From an uncultured bacterium (GTDB taxonomy: Bacteria; Bacillota; Clostridia; Lachnospirales; Lachnospiraceae): a stretch of DNA of 64,000 nucleotides. The DNA lies in NCBI GenBank assembly GCA_905214875.1, contig CAJMNR010000001.1, forward strand, positions 1 to 64,000, in the 5' to 3' direction. Every line of letters begins with the position of its first letter. Positions within the stretch are counted from its first letter, which is position 1. The notes beneath the pieces are model-generated. The model made no database searches, was not told where the DNA came from, and was given only the letters and a program-made list of their open reading frames with translations. Position numbers and translations under genes: made by a program. Of this stretch, positions 25,270-34,057 are shown piece after piece.

Positions 25270-26982
25270 ATGAAACATAAGCGAGTACTAGCTTTGTGTT
25301 TAGTAATTGTGTTGTCCGTTTGTAGTTGCAGTACATATCGTAAAAACAAGAATAAGTCCGAAGAAGTTGAAAAGGATGATTTATACTGGAAACAGTATGA
25401 GGAAGCTTGTACAACGCCTTTTGGTAGATATCCGGAGTTGATCACGTATAGCTTGGGGAAGATGACGGGAGAGAACAATTCCAATATGCCAGAGGGAGAT
25501 ACATACGAGAACAATGCTTACACAAGGTATTTAAAAGATTATTTAAATATACAGAATAAGAATTCATTTGAAGTAAGTGATAATGATGGATATGATGACG
25601 TAGTGAATATGGCAATTGCCAATAACAATCTTCCCGATATCATGGTGGTCAGTGACTTAGAAACGTTGGAGAAACTGGTACGCCTTGATATGGTGGAAGA
25701 TTTGTCAGAAGTATATGAGAAGTGTACCAGTGATCGAATAAAAGAGATGTATAACAGCTATGGAGAGGCGATTTTCGATAATGTAACTTTTGATGGTAAG
25801 ATAATGGCATTGCCAGAAACGAATATTGAGGATGGCCCTAATCTTTTATGGTTAAGGAAAGATTGGATGGACAAACTCAAATTGAAGGAACCTACTACAT
25901 TGGACGAGGCTTTAGATGTCATCAAGGAATTTGTTACAAAGAATGCTGGAGGGAATGGAGTAGATACCGTGGGACTAGTATGTGATGCTAATCTTACGGG
26001 TGAGTGTGGATATAGTTCAGAATATCAAACAGATATTATATTTGCCAACTACAATTCATTTCCGAAGCAATGGATTTATAATGCAAAGGGCGAGGTAGTA
26101 TATGGTTCAGTGCAGCCAGAAGCTAAGAAGGCATTAGAAAAACTGCACTCGATGTATGAAGAGAAGATATTAGATAATCAATTTTTATTACGTACGACTA
26201 CGAATATTATTGAGCTGATCAATAAGGGACAATGTGGCTCGTTCTTCGGACCATGGTGGACGCCGAATAATCCTTTGATGCAGGCGATTCAACTTGATCC
26301 TGAGGCGAATTGGCAGCCATATGTGATTCCAACAGATGGTTCAGGGGAGTTAAAATATTATTCACAGAATCCGAGTTACAAATATGTTGTAGTAAGGAAG
26401 GGATATGAACATCCTGAGATTGCAGCAAAAATCATAAGTACTTTATTTGACTATGTTCGTTATGAGGATAAGGATGCACAAGAGATTGTGAAGTATTATC
26501 AACAGAATGTAGATCCAAGTGCAAGACCGATTGCCATCAATATTGATTATAGCGATGCACTGAATCAATGCTATGAGAACATAACCGATACATTGAATGG
26601 AAAAAAGGAAGCAGATGAGCTTGAGTTATTAGAGTCTTCGTATTACTTGTCCTGTCAGTCTTATCTGGCGGCAACAAAGAAGAAGGAGAAAGTAACTGCT
26701 GAAGATTGGTCTGCCTATATGTCTCGTATTGAAGCTTGTTCCCTCATTAATAAAGCAAACACAAAGAAAGTAGAATCACTTTATTTTGGCACGACGGAAA
26801 CGATGCAGAGTGAATGGTGGAAATTAGAGAATATGGAGAAAAAGGCGTACTTAGAAATTGTGACTGGAGAGAAGCCAATTGAGTATTTTGATGAGTTCGT
26901 GAAGGAATGGAATTCAAGTGGTGGCAATACCATAACAAAAGAAGTATCAGATATCGTAAAAGCTAGAGGCGTCTCGCATTAG
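25270..26982 (+). CDS. Extracellular solute-binding lipoprotein (LplA-like, large)
   Basis: 570 aa from the ATG after AGGAGG; an upstream frame from 25219 is rejected. Signal peptide MKHKRVLALCLVIVLSVCSC with probable lipidated Cys20, then a Lys/Asn-rich linker. The body resembles large family 1 binding proteins (LplA type): LKDYLNIQNKN, then NNNLPDIMVV, then LLWLRKDWMDKL. Binding proteins of this length often go with YesM/YesN systems. It follows the malG-like gene after about 85 bases and may use the same permeases or serve as a co-receptor for the kinase. The ligand cannot be told. Confidence 0.88.
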   Translation: MKHKRVLALCLVIVLSVCSCSTYRKNKNKSEEVEKDDLYWKQYEEACTTPFGRYPELITYSLGKMTGENNSNMPEGDTYENNAYTRYLKDYLNIQNKNSFEVSDNDGYDDVVNMAIANNNLPDIMVVSDLETLEKLVRLDMVEDLSEVYEKCTSDRIKEMYNSYGEAIFDNVTFDGKIMALPETNIEDGPNLLWLRKDWMDKLKLKEPTTLDEALDVIKEFVTKNAGGNGVDTVGLVCDANLTGECGYSSEYQTDIIFANYNSFPKQWIYNAKGEVVYGSVQPEAKKALEKLHSMYEEKILDNQFLLRTTTNIIELINKGQCGSFFGPWWTPNNPLMQAIQLDPEANWQPYVIPTDGSGELKYYSQNPSYKYVVVRKGYEHPEIAAKIISTLFDYVRYEDKDAQEIVKYYQQNVDPSARPIAINIDYSDALNQCYENITDTLNGKKEADELELLESSYYLSCQSYLAATKKKEKVTAEDWSAYMSRIEACSLINKANTKKVESLYFGTTETMQSEWWKLENMEKKAYLEIVTGEKPIEYFDEFVKEWNSSGGNTITKEVSDIVKARGVSH

Positions 26983-27008
26983 CGAGGTGCTAGGAGCATT
27001 TTAAAATG

Positions 27009-27057
27009 TACCCTATAGAGTAGACAATTAAAAAAGTCTACCCTATAGGGTATTTTT
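27009..27057 (+). terminator. Intrinsic terminator of the alpha-glucan transport operon
   Basis: TACCCTATAG-A-GTAGAC pairs with GTCTAC-C-CTATAGGGTA around AATTAAAAAA, followed by TTTTTAT. A smaller hairpin (GGCGTCTCGC/GCGAGGTGC) overlaps the stop codon just before it. Confidence 0.9.
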
Positions 27058-27087
27058 ATCTATAATTATCGAGGACAATGGAATCTA

Positions 27088-27127
27088 AAAAAAGATGACT
27101 CCTGTGAAATACAGGAATCATCTTTTT
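27088..27127 (-). terminator. Bidirectional terminator between converging operons
   Basis: AAAGATGA-C-TCCTGT/ACAGGA-A-TCATCTTT with a 5-base loop is flanked by A-rich sequence on the left and T-rich on the right. It can therefore end both the minus-strand DUF4364 unit and readthrough from the left. Confidence 0.85.
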
Positions 27128-27143
27128 GAAATTGCCTAGCTTT

Positions 27144-27665
27144 TTAGTCCTCCATTAAAGTCTTCATAAGATAACTGTAGACTTCCTGGCTGTTTTTCTT
27201 CCAATTGTTACAGATGGCGATAGCCGCTTCCTCTGTAGGAACTGTAAGGCTAAGGTCGATAATGGAACTGGATTGTTCCTTTACTTGGCATCTTACAACA
27301 AATTCATTTTTCTTTTCTTCATAATAGTCTGCGATATTGGAGACCTCTTCACGAAGAGAATATTTATTTGTTCTTAGAAATTCTAAAACGTCTTCTTTAA
27401 TTGCATCCGAAATCTTGTTGCTGAAGAACTCTAGTGTCTCTTTTCCGGCGTCAGTAATTCGAAAATATGAACTATGTCGAATCGAGGATACTGAAATTAA
27501 TTCCTGGGATGTAAGCTCTGAAATCGCTTGTTGTATGTTAAAGTAGTTCGTATATTCCTTCTCTAATATAAAATCAGAAACTTGTGCGTTTGTCAGAGGA
27601 AAATCTACTTTATCTAAGATAAATAAGATAATCAATTTGTATAAGGTTAATGTATCTGGTTGCAT
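27144..27665 (-). CDS. DUF4364 family protein (winged-helix-like)
   Basis: 173 aa. The N-terminal half looks like a winged helix-turn-helix of PadR-like type: YKLIILFILDKVDFPLTNAQV, then QAISELTSQELISV and the wing SSYFRITDAGKETLEFF. The rest (about 95-173) is a small alpha/beta region. DUF4364 proteins are common in clostridia and are presumed transcription regulators, but no target is known. Last gene of a minus-strand group of three: malic enzyme, radical SAM protein, this gene, with gaps of 6-60 bases. Confidence 0.85.
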   Translation of the reverse strand: MQPDTLTLYKLIILFILDKVDFPLTNAQVSDFILEKEYTNYFNIQQAISELTSQELISVSSIRHSSYFRITDAGKETLEFFSNKISDAIKEDVLEFLRTNKYSLREEVSNIADYYEEKKNEFVVRCQVKEQSSSIIDLSLTVPTEEAAIAICNNWKKNSQEVYSYLMKTLMED

Positions 27666-27671
27666 CTATCT

Positions 27672-28607
27672 CTACACCTCCCTATAGTACTTACCCTGCC
27701 ATGAATTCGTTTCCTTCATGGCTTTATGGATAGAATTTAACACTAGTTTTTTATTACTGCTCCATAAAGGTGCAAGCAGTAATTTTTTCGGACCATCGCC
27801 TGTGATTCTATGAATTACAATATCCGGTCTGATATGTGTAATACAATCGATTAATAGCTCGATGTATTCTTCAATGGAATATAATTTTATCTTATCCATA
27901 TAATCGGCTAGTTTCGTATTTTTCAGTACATGTAATAGCTGTAATTTTATACCATGAATCGGCTTTGAATTTAAATAGCTAATTGTTTTAAGGATATCTT
28001 CGTTCGTTTCGCCCGGAAGACCTAAAATTACATGAACAATGATGCTTAGATTGCGTTTGGCTAAGGCTTCAACTGCATGATCAAAACAAGAAAGAGAATA
28101 GCCGCGATTAATTAAAATAGCAGTGTCCTCATGTATTGTCTGCAAACCAAGCTCAATCCATACTGGTTTGATTGTATTTATTTCTTCGAGTAAATCAAGG
28201 ATTTCTTCACTGAGGCAATCGGGTCTTGTCGCGATAGACAAGATTACAATTTCAGGATCTTCAATTGCTTCATAAAAAAGTTTTCTTAAAACAGAGACTG
28301 GGGCATAGGTATTCGTATATGCTTGGAAATACGCAATGTACTTATGGCCAACAGTTTTGGTTACTGTATCACCATGCATCTTTTCTTTCGCTGCTTTTAT
28401 TTGCTCGGGAATGGATAGACGGCTACTTGTGGCAAAGTCGCCAGAGCCACCTTCGCTACAGAAGATGCATCCGCCATAGCTGATTTTCCCATCGCGATTC
28501 GGACAGGTCATACCGCCGTTTAAGGACAGCTTATATATTTTTTCATGATACTGTTCTTTTAAGTAATAATTTAATGACTGGTAGGGCTTGTCTCCCCATA
28601 ATTTCAT
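27672..28607 (-). CDS. Radical SAM protein, TIGR01212/YtqA family
   Basis: 311 aa. The family start MKLWGDKPYQSLNYYLKEQY is followed by the iron-sulfur cysteines Cys35, Cys47 and Cys50 in CPNRDGKISYGGCIFC. This spacing (CX11CX2C) is the unusual one of the YtqA/YhcC group, not the common CX3CX2C. The ATG at 28607 is chosen because homologs begin here. An in-frame ATG at 28649 would add 14 residues, and neither has a close ribosome binding site. The role is unclear; relatives are thought to modify RNA or to work with tRNA thiolation genes. Confidence 0.87.
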   Translation of the reverse strand: MKLWGDKPYQSLNYYLKEQYHEKIYKLSLNGGMTCPNRDGKISYGGCIFCSEGGSGDFATSSRLSIPEQIKAAKEKMHGDTVTKTVGHKYIAYFQAYTNTYAPVSVLRKLFYEAIEDPEIVILSIATRPDCLSEEILDLLEEINTIKPVWIELGLQTIHEDTAILINRGYSLSCFDHAVEALAKRNLSIIVHVILGLPGETNEDILKTISYLNSKPIHGIKLQLLHVLKNTKLADYMDKIKLYSIEEYIELLIDCITHIRPDIVIHRITGDGPKKLLLAPLWSSNKKLVLNSIHKAMKETNSWQGKYYREV

Positions 28608-28666
28608 TGAATTCAAGAAAAACCTCATTTCTATGTTCATGTTTTGCATAAAGCAAAGGTGTAAGC

Positions 28667-29821
28667 TTATTTTCTGATATGTGATTTCACAGCTTCGCTT
28701 ACAGCGGTTGCTACACGTGGGTCAAATGCCTGTGGCATAATGTTATCTTCATCTAAATCTTTTTCATCAACAAGATTAGCGATTGCATTAGCAGCAGCTA
28801 ATTTCATTTCTTCTGTGATTTGAGTAGCTCGTCCTTCTAAGGCCCCTTTAAAGATACCAGGGAAAGCTACGACATTATTTACTTGGTTTGGAAAATCAGA
28901 ACGGCCTGTACCAACGATACGTGCGCCGGCCTCTTTTGCTACATCTGGCATAATTTCTGGAACAGGATTTGCCATTGCAAATAAAATAGAGTCTTTGTTC
29001 ATAGAAGCAACCATTTCTTTTGTTACGATATTAGGAGCACTTACGCCGACAAAAATGTCCGCACCTTTAATTGCATCAACTAACTTTCCTGTTTCTTTGT
29101 TTGGATTTGTAACTTTCATGATTTCTTCATGCGCCCAGGTCATACCTTCATTTCCTTCTTGTAGAACTCCTGATTTGTCGCACATAACAATATTTTTAAA
29201 ACCATAGTTGAGAAGAAGTTTACAGATTGCAATTCCTGCGGAGCCAGCTCCGTTGATTACTACTTTACAGTCTTCCTTTTTCTTTTGTACGATTTTTAAA
29301 GAATTGATAATACCTGCAAGAACAACGATAGCAGTACCATGTTGATCGTCATGGAATACTGGAATATCAAGAAGTTCTTTTAGACGGGATTCGATTTCAA
29401 AACAACGAGGAGCACTGATGTCTTCTAAATTAATTCCTCCAAAGGCTGGAGCAATGTTAACGATCGTTTTGATGATTTCTTCTGTGTCTTGTGTGTCAAG
29501 ACAGATTGGGAAAGCATTTACACCGCCAAATTCTTTAAATAATACGGCTTTTCCTTCCATTACAGGCATTGCAGCATATGGTCCGATGTTACCTAGACCA
29601 AGAACGGCACTACCATCAGAAACTACGGCTACTGTATTATTCTTAATTGTATACGTATATGCAGCTTCTTTATCTTCTGCGATTACTTTACATGGCTCTG
29701 CAACACCAGGGGTATATGCAATTGCCAAGTCTTCTCTTGTCTTTACTTCGCATTTTGGAGTAGTGTTAATTTTACCTTGCCATTCTTTGTGAAGAGCTAA
29801 AGCTTTTTCATTTGTCGTCAT
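28667..29821 (-). CDS. NAD(P)-dependent malic enzyme
   Basis: 384 aa from the ATG preceded by AGGTGATC. It decarboxylates malate to pyruvate with reduction of NAD(P). Family signatures: AYTPGVAEPC near residues 36-45, GDGSAVLGLGNIGP-like SDGSAVLGLGNIGPYAA with metal and malate ligands, FHDDQHGTA, and the nucleotide-binding VINGAGSAGIAICKLL near 180-195. The ~385-aa size is the short bacterial type without the phosphotransacetylase domain. An upstream frame reaches 29857 but lacks a binding site. Transcribed from the promoter at 29906-29934. Confidence 0.95.
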   Translation of the reverse strand: MTTNEKALALHKEWQGKINTTPKCEVKTREDLAIAYTPGVAEPCKVIAEDKEAAYTYTIKNNTVAVVSDGSAVLGLGNIGPYAAMPVMEGKAVLFKEFGGVNAFPICLDTQDTEEIIKTIVNIAPAFGGINLEDISAPRCFEIESRLKELLDIPVFHDDQHGTAIVVLAGIINSLKIVQKKKEDCKVVINGAGSAGIAICKLLLNYGFKNIVMCDKSGVLQEGNEGMTWAHEEIMKVTNPNKETGKLVDAIKGADIFVGVSAPNIVTKEMVASMNKDSILFAMANPVPEIMPDVAKEAGARIVGTGRSDFPNQVNNVVAFPGIFKGALEGRATQITEEMKLAAANAIANLVDEKDLDEDNIMPQAFDPRVATAVSEAVKSHIRK

Positions 29822-29905
29822 ATGATCACCTAATCCTTTTGATTTTTTTGCGAGCAAGACCTAAAAAGTAAACCATGGAGCCTTGCTCATTACGTATTAC
29901 TTCTT

Positions 29906-29934
29906 ATTATATGCTGACGAACGTCAGAGTCTAA
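29906..29934 (-). promoter_or_regulatory. Malic enzyme promoter with a palindrome in its spacer
   Basis: Read on the minus strand: TTAGAC (29929-29934), a 17-base spacer, TATAAT (29906-29911). The spacer holds the perfect palindrome CTGACG-TT-CGTCAG (29914-29927), where a repressor would block RNA polymerase. Confidence 0.6.
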
Positions 29935-29994
29935 TATAGCTATCATATCATTAGCATGATTTGAAATCAAGGCGCAAATAGTTTTGAAAAATAC

Positions 29995-30023
29995 TTTTCA
30001 AGAACATGGACAAGGTGTATAAT
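29995..30023 (+). promoter_or_regulatory. Promoter of rho, with a ~225-base leader
   Basis: TTTTCA (29995-30000), 17 bases, then TATAAT (30018-30023) with TG just upstream. The long leader to the rho start contains small hairpins AAGAAT/ATTCTT (30048-30062) and AAGATA/TATCTT (30064-30083). Nothing else is seen in the 427-base gap except the malic enzyme promoter. Confidence 0.5.
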
Positions 30024-30248
30024 ATAGACTTAAAAAGGAAATAAAATAAGAATCACATTCTTAAAGATACATATGTATATCTTAGAGTGAGAGGGAGTCA
30101 CAGCAATATACTATAGTCTTAGATGTTCTATTATTTAGTCTAATATCTTTAAATGAATCCAATAAAAATTATGAAAAGTAGATAAGAAAGTTCAACAGAA
30201 GCATTTATAGAATAGGGTATAGAGAGTTGATACGAAAAGGAGTAATGT

Positions 30249-31721
30249 ATGAACAAGCAATATGAAACCATGTCTCTTGCAAATCTAAAAGAAATAGCAA
30301 AAGAAAAAGGGTTGAAGAATATTTCTTCTTTAAGGAAACAGGAACTGATTGATAAATTAATGGAAAATGATCAGGAAAACAAACCTGAAAAGACGGAACA
30401 ACCTAAAGTAGAACAACCAAAAGAAGCACATAAGAAGGAAACAGTTGTGCAAAGGGAAACACAACGACCAGTATATAAAGAACGAAATATGCATAATACT
30501 AATAATACACACTATGAATCAAAGAATTACCAGCAACGATCTGATAATACAGCAAAACAAGATAATGCTATCAATCGCGATTTAGAACAATTAGACAGCG
30601 GTGTCATGAAGCAGGGAATTCTTGAAGTATTACCAGATGGTTATGGATTCATAAGATGTGATAACTTCCTTCCAGGAGAAAACGATGTATACGTATCTCC
30701 AGCACAGATTCGCCGTTTTAATTTAAAAACAGGTGATATTGTAGAAGGTAATATAAGGATCAAGAGTCAGAATGAAAAGTTTGGTGCTTTATTATATGTA
30801 AAATCCGTTAATGGTTTTCCACCGGTGGAAGCAGCAAGACGTAAGAAGTTTGAAGATCTAACACCAATTTTTCCAAATGAGCGTATCCGTTTAGAGACAC
30901 CAGGTGGACCTGTTGCCATGCGTATGATGGATTTGGTTAGTCCGATTGGTAAGGGACAGCGTGGTATGATTGTATCCCAACCAAAGACAGGTAAGACTAC
31001 CTTATTAAAACAAGTAGCAAAGGCAATTACGAAAAATCATCCAGAGATGAATATGATCATTTTACTGATTGATGAACGTCCAGAAGAAGTAACTGATATT
31101 AAAGAATCCATCGAAGGCGATCATGTAGAAGTTATCTATTCTACATTTGATGAACTTCCTGAAAATCATAAACGAGTTTCAGAAATGGTAATCGAGCGTG
31201 CCAAACGTCTTGTAGAGCACAAGAAAGATGTTATTATCTTGTTAGACAGTATCACTCGACTTGCAAGAGCCTATAACTTAACAGTACAGGCAAGTGGTAG
31301 AACTCTTTCTGGTGGTCTCGATCCTGCGGCACTTCATATGCCTAAGAAATTCTTTGGTGCAGCCAGAAATATGAGAGAAGGCGGAAGTCTTACAATTCTT
31401 GCAACAGCACTTGTTGATACAGGAAGCCGTATGGACGATGTTGTATTTGAAGAGTTCAAAGGTACAGGTAACATGGAACTTGTATTAGATCGAAGCTTAT
31501 CAGAAAAGAGAATTTTCCCTGCAATTGATTTGCCAAAATCTAGTACTCGAAGAGATGATTTATTATTAAATCAACAGGAGATGGAAGCAACCTACCTTAT
31601 GAGACGTGCCTTAAATGGCATGAAACCAGAGGAATCGCTAGAAAGAATTATTGATAATTTTATAAAAACAAAGTCAAATAAAGAATTTATTGAAATTATC
31701 AAAAAGACAAAATTAATTTAA
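30249..31721 (+). CDS. rho: Transcription termination factor Rho
   Basis: 490 aa, about 70 longer than E. coli Rho. The Rho_N helical domain is at 1-40. A polar insertion rich in Asn, Gln, Lys and Glu occupies 41-117, and the cold-shock RNA-binding domain about 118-195 (GILEVLPDGYGFIRCDNF). The RecA-like hexameric ATPase follows, with Walker A QPKTGKTTL and Walker B IILLDSITRLARAYN. Rho loads on nascent RNA and ends transcription. Ribosome binding site AAGGAG. rpmE follows with its own promoter. The insertion recalls the N-terminal insertion of Clostridium botulinum Rho, which has been reported to form prion-like aggregates. Confidence 0.97.
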   Translation: MNKQYETMSLANLKEIAKEKGLKNISSLRKQELIDKLMENDQENKPEKTEQPKVEQPKEAHKKETVVQRETQRPVYKERNMHNTNNTHYESKNYQQRSDNTAKQDNAINRDLEQLDSGVMKQGILEVLPDGYGFIRCDNFLPGENDVYVSPAQIRRFNLKTGDIVEGNIRIKSQNEKFGALLYVKSVNGFPPVEAARRKKFEDLTPIFPNERIRLETPGGPVAMRMMDLVSPIGKGQRGMIVSQPKTGKTTLLKQVAKAITKNHPEMNMIILLIDERPEEVTDIKESIEGDHVEVIYSTFDELPENHKRVSEMVIERAKRLVEHKKDVIILLDSITRLARAYNLTVQASGRTLSGGLDPAALHMPKKFFGAARNMREGGSLTILATALVDTGSRMDDVVFEEFKGTGNMELVLDRSLSEKRIFPAIDLPKSSTRRDDLLLNQQEMEATYLMRRALNGMKPEESLERIIDNFIKTKSNKEFIEIIKKTKLI

Positions 31722-31726
31722 AAGGG

Positions 31727-31755
31727 TTGCAAAGCTAAAAAAGCTATGTTATAAT
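31727..31755 (+). promoter_or_regulatory. Sigma-A promoter of rpmE
   Basis: TTGCAA (31727-31732), a 17-base spacer and TATAAT (31750-31755) with an extended -10 TG. It begins only six bases after the rho stop codon. Confidence 0.75.
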
Positions 31756-31831
31756 GAGAAAGCTGTTTATAAGATAAATAAGATTGACTAAGTCAACTTT
31801 AATATGATTACGTTTGTAAAGAGGTGAAAAC

Positions 31832-32038
31832 ATGAGAGAAGGAATCCATCCAGTATACCACCAAGCAAAAGTTACTTGTAACTGTGGTAATGAATTCGTA
31901 ACAGGATCAACAAAACCAGAAATCCACGTTGAAATTTGTTCTAAATGTCATCCATTCTACACAGGACAACAAAGAGCAACATCAACTCAGGGTGCTATTG
32001 ATAAGTTCAACCGTAAGTACGGTTTAAAACAAGACTAA
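31832..32038 (+). CDS. rpmE: 50S ribosomal protein L31, zinc-binding type
   Basis: 68 aa, the usual size. Starts MREGIHPVYHQAKVTCNCGN and contains two Cys pairs (CNC and CSKC before HPFYTG), the zinc-ribbon of the C+ type. It lies at the ribosome central protuberance. The ribosome binding site AGAGGTG precedes the ATG. It has its own promoter and terminator. Confidence 0.97.
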   Translation: MREGIHPVYHQAKVTCNCGNEFVTGSTKPEIHVEICSKCHPFYTGQQRATSTQGAIDKFNRKYGLKQD

Positions 32039-32049
32039 TAATGAAAACG

Positions 32050-32082
32050 AGGTTGAGGTTATATAATCTCAGCCTTTTTTTT
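32050..32082 (+). terminator. Intrinsic terminator after rpmE
   Basis: AGGTTGAG/CTCAGCCT with a 10-base loop, then eight T. Confidence 0.88.
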
Positions 32083-32167
32083 AGTGTATAGGAAATAACG
32101 TTCTATAGAGATGAGAGCCAATTTTTAAGCCTCTTCTTTGTCAGAGTATAAAACTAAAAAGTGGGTG

Positions 32168-33157
32168 ATGAGGAGAATGAGACCAAGTGGGATTGGTGGA
32201 CAGGCAGTAATTGAAGGCGTAATGATGAAGAATAAAGATCAATACGCAGTTGCTGTAAGAAAGCCGAATAACGAAATTGAAGTTGTAAATCATGACTGTG
32301 AAAGCTTGATTCAAAAAAATAAATTTTTTGGTTTACCTATTATCCGTGGTGTTGTGGCGTTTATTGAATCCTTAGTAATAGGAACAAAGACAATCACATA
32401 TTCCGCCTCTTTTTATGACGACGAAGAATTAATGTCAGAGAAAGAAAAATTAAAAGCAAAACAAAAAGAAGAAAAGAAAGCCTTAAAAGCCGAGAAACGT
32501 GCGGCGAAAGGCAAACCACCGAAAGAAGATAAGGGCGATTCTTTATTTATGGCACTTACGATTACATTATCCATCGTAATGGCAGTCGCAATCTTTATCC
32601 TTCTTCCAATGGGTCTTTCTGTCTTATTAAATAAAGTAATCCATAGCAATTTTGTGTTAGGAATTGTTGAAGGATTACTCCGTCTTGTAATCTTTATGGT
32701 CTATATCGTATTGATTTCGCAGATGGAAGATATTCAAAGAGTATTTATGTACCATGGTGCAGAACATAAAACGATTAATTGTATCGAGAATGGGTATGAT
32801 TTAACAGTAGAAAATGTTCGTGTACAATCGAGAGAACACAAACGTTGTGGAACAAGCTTTTTGTTGTTTGTTATTATAATCAGTAGTATTTTCTTTATTT
32901 TTATCCGTGTGGATAATATCTTGACGAAAACGGTTGTACGTGTATTGTTAGTTCCTGTAATTGCAGGTGTGTCTTACGAAGTAATTCGTTTGGCGGGAAG
33001 AAGTGAAAGCAAGATTGTTGCAGCTATTTCACGCCCTGGACTATGGTTACAAGGCTTAACAACAAGAGAGCCAGATGATTCTATGATTGAAGTTGCCATT
33101 GCAAGCGTGGAAGCCGTATTTGACTGGCGCGAGTTCCTTGGCAAAGACAAAGAATAG
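32168..33157 (+). CDS. DUF1385 membrane protein (YqhQ-like)
   Basis: 329 aa. It begins with the family signature GIGGQAVIEGVMMKNKDQYA. A charged Lys/Glu-rich cytoplasmic segment spans about 95-130. Then come a cluster of hydrophobic helices (about 135-165, 175-200), the motif MYHGAEHKTINCIE with conserved His residues, and two further helices. The family is sometimes called a predicted metal-dependent enzyme. Its function is unknown, but it is very often next to prmC and prfA in Firmicutes, as here. The start is uncertain: possible ATGs at 32168 and 32177 and a TTG at 32138, none with an ideal binding site. Confidence 0.88.
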   Translation: MRRMRPSGIGGQAVIEGVMMKNKDQYAVAVRKPNNEIEVVNHDCESLIQKNKFFGLPIIRGVVAFIESLVIGTKTITYSASFYDDEELMSEKEKLKAKQKEEKKALKAEKRAAKGKPPKEDKGDSLFMALTITLSIVMAVAIFILLPMGLSVLLNKVIHSNFVLGIVEGLLRLVIFMVYIVLISQMEDIQRVFMYHGAEHKTINCIENGYDLTVENVRVQSREHKRCGTSFLLFVIIISSIFFIFIRVDNILTKTVVRVLLVPVIAGVSYEVIRLAGRSESKIVAAISRPGLWLQGLTTREPDDSMIEVAIASVEAVFDWREFLGKDKE

Positions 33158-33200
33158 ATTGTAATAAAAGGCAAATAATATGAGTAAATGAGGTAGTGGC

Positions 33201-34034
33201 ATGTTAACCTTAGAACAAGTGTTGCGAGAGGGAAAAGAAGTATTGAATTCTGCGTCGATTGAGGAAGCAGATCTTGATGCGTGGTATTTGCTGGAGTATT
33301 GTTTTGGGGTAACGCGTGCCACATATTATATGAATATGAGTGCCGAGGCGGATGAGTTGAAGTACAAGGACTATGTTTCGTTATTAAAATTGAGATGTGA
33401 TAGAATTCCTCTAAGCCAGATTACACATAGCAGGGATTTTTATGGATTTGAGTTCTATGTAAATGAAAATGTACTGACGCCGAGACAAGAAACGGAAATT
33501 TTAGTTGAAGAAGCGCTAAAAATATGTGAAAATAAGAGTGTTTTAGACGTGTGTACTGGATCTGGGTGTATCATTATAACACTATCCAAATGCGCGCATT
33601 TAACCAAGGCATGCGGAGTAGATATTAGTGAAAAGGCATTAGAGGTCGCAAACAAAAACAAAGAATTGTTAGAGGCCGATGTAATGTTATTACAAAGTGA
33701 CTTATTTAGTAATGTCACAGGGACCTTTGATGTAATTGTATCCAACCCGCCGTATATCCCTACAAAAGATATCGATGACTTGATGCCTGAAGTACGTCTC
33801 CATGAGCCAATGCTAGCACTTGATGGAACGGAAGACGGATTAGAGTTCTATCGAAGAATCATTCATGCATCCCATCAGTATTTAAATGCACAGGGGACCA
33901 TTATTTTTGAAATCGGCTATGACCAAGGCGAAGCAGTCAGCGAGCTATTAACAAATGCCGGTTATATAGATGTGAAAGTAATTAAAGATTTAACAGGACG
34001 TGACAGGGTAGTTATCGGTAGACTTCCGGAGTAA
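33201..34034 (+). CDS. prmC: Release factor glutamine methyltransferase
   Basis: 277 aa, the usual length. The N-terminal helical domain spans about 1-80. The Rossmann-fold SAM domain has VLDVCTGSGCIIITLSK (SAM-binding) and the catalytic NPPY motif at 182-185 (SNPPYIPT). It methylates the Gln of the GGQ motif of release factors, and its substrate gene prfA is the next gene (23-base gap). Ribosome binding site AATGAGG. Confidence 0.97.
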   Translation: MLTLEQVLREGKEVLNSASIEEADLDAWYLLEYCFGVTRATYYMNMSAEADELKYKDYVSLLKLRCDRIPLSQITHSRDFYGFEFYVNENVLTPRQETEILVEEALKICENKSVLDVCTGSGCIIITLSKCAHLTKACGVDISEKALEVANKNKELLEADVMLLQSDLFSNVTGTFDVIVSNPPYIPTKDIDDLMPEVRLHEPMLALDGTEDGLEFYRRIIHASHQYLNAQGTIIFEIGYDQGEAVSELLTNAGYIDVKVIKDLTGRDRVVIGRLPE

Positions 34035-34057
34035 CGTGCTTGAATGGAGGATTTATA

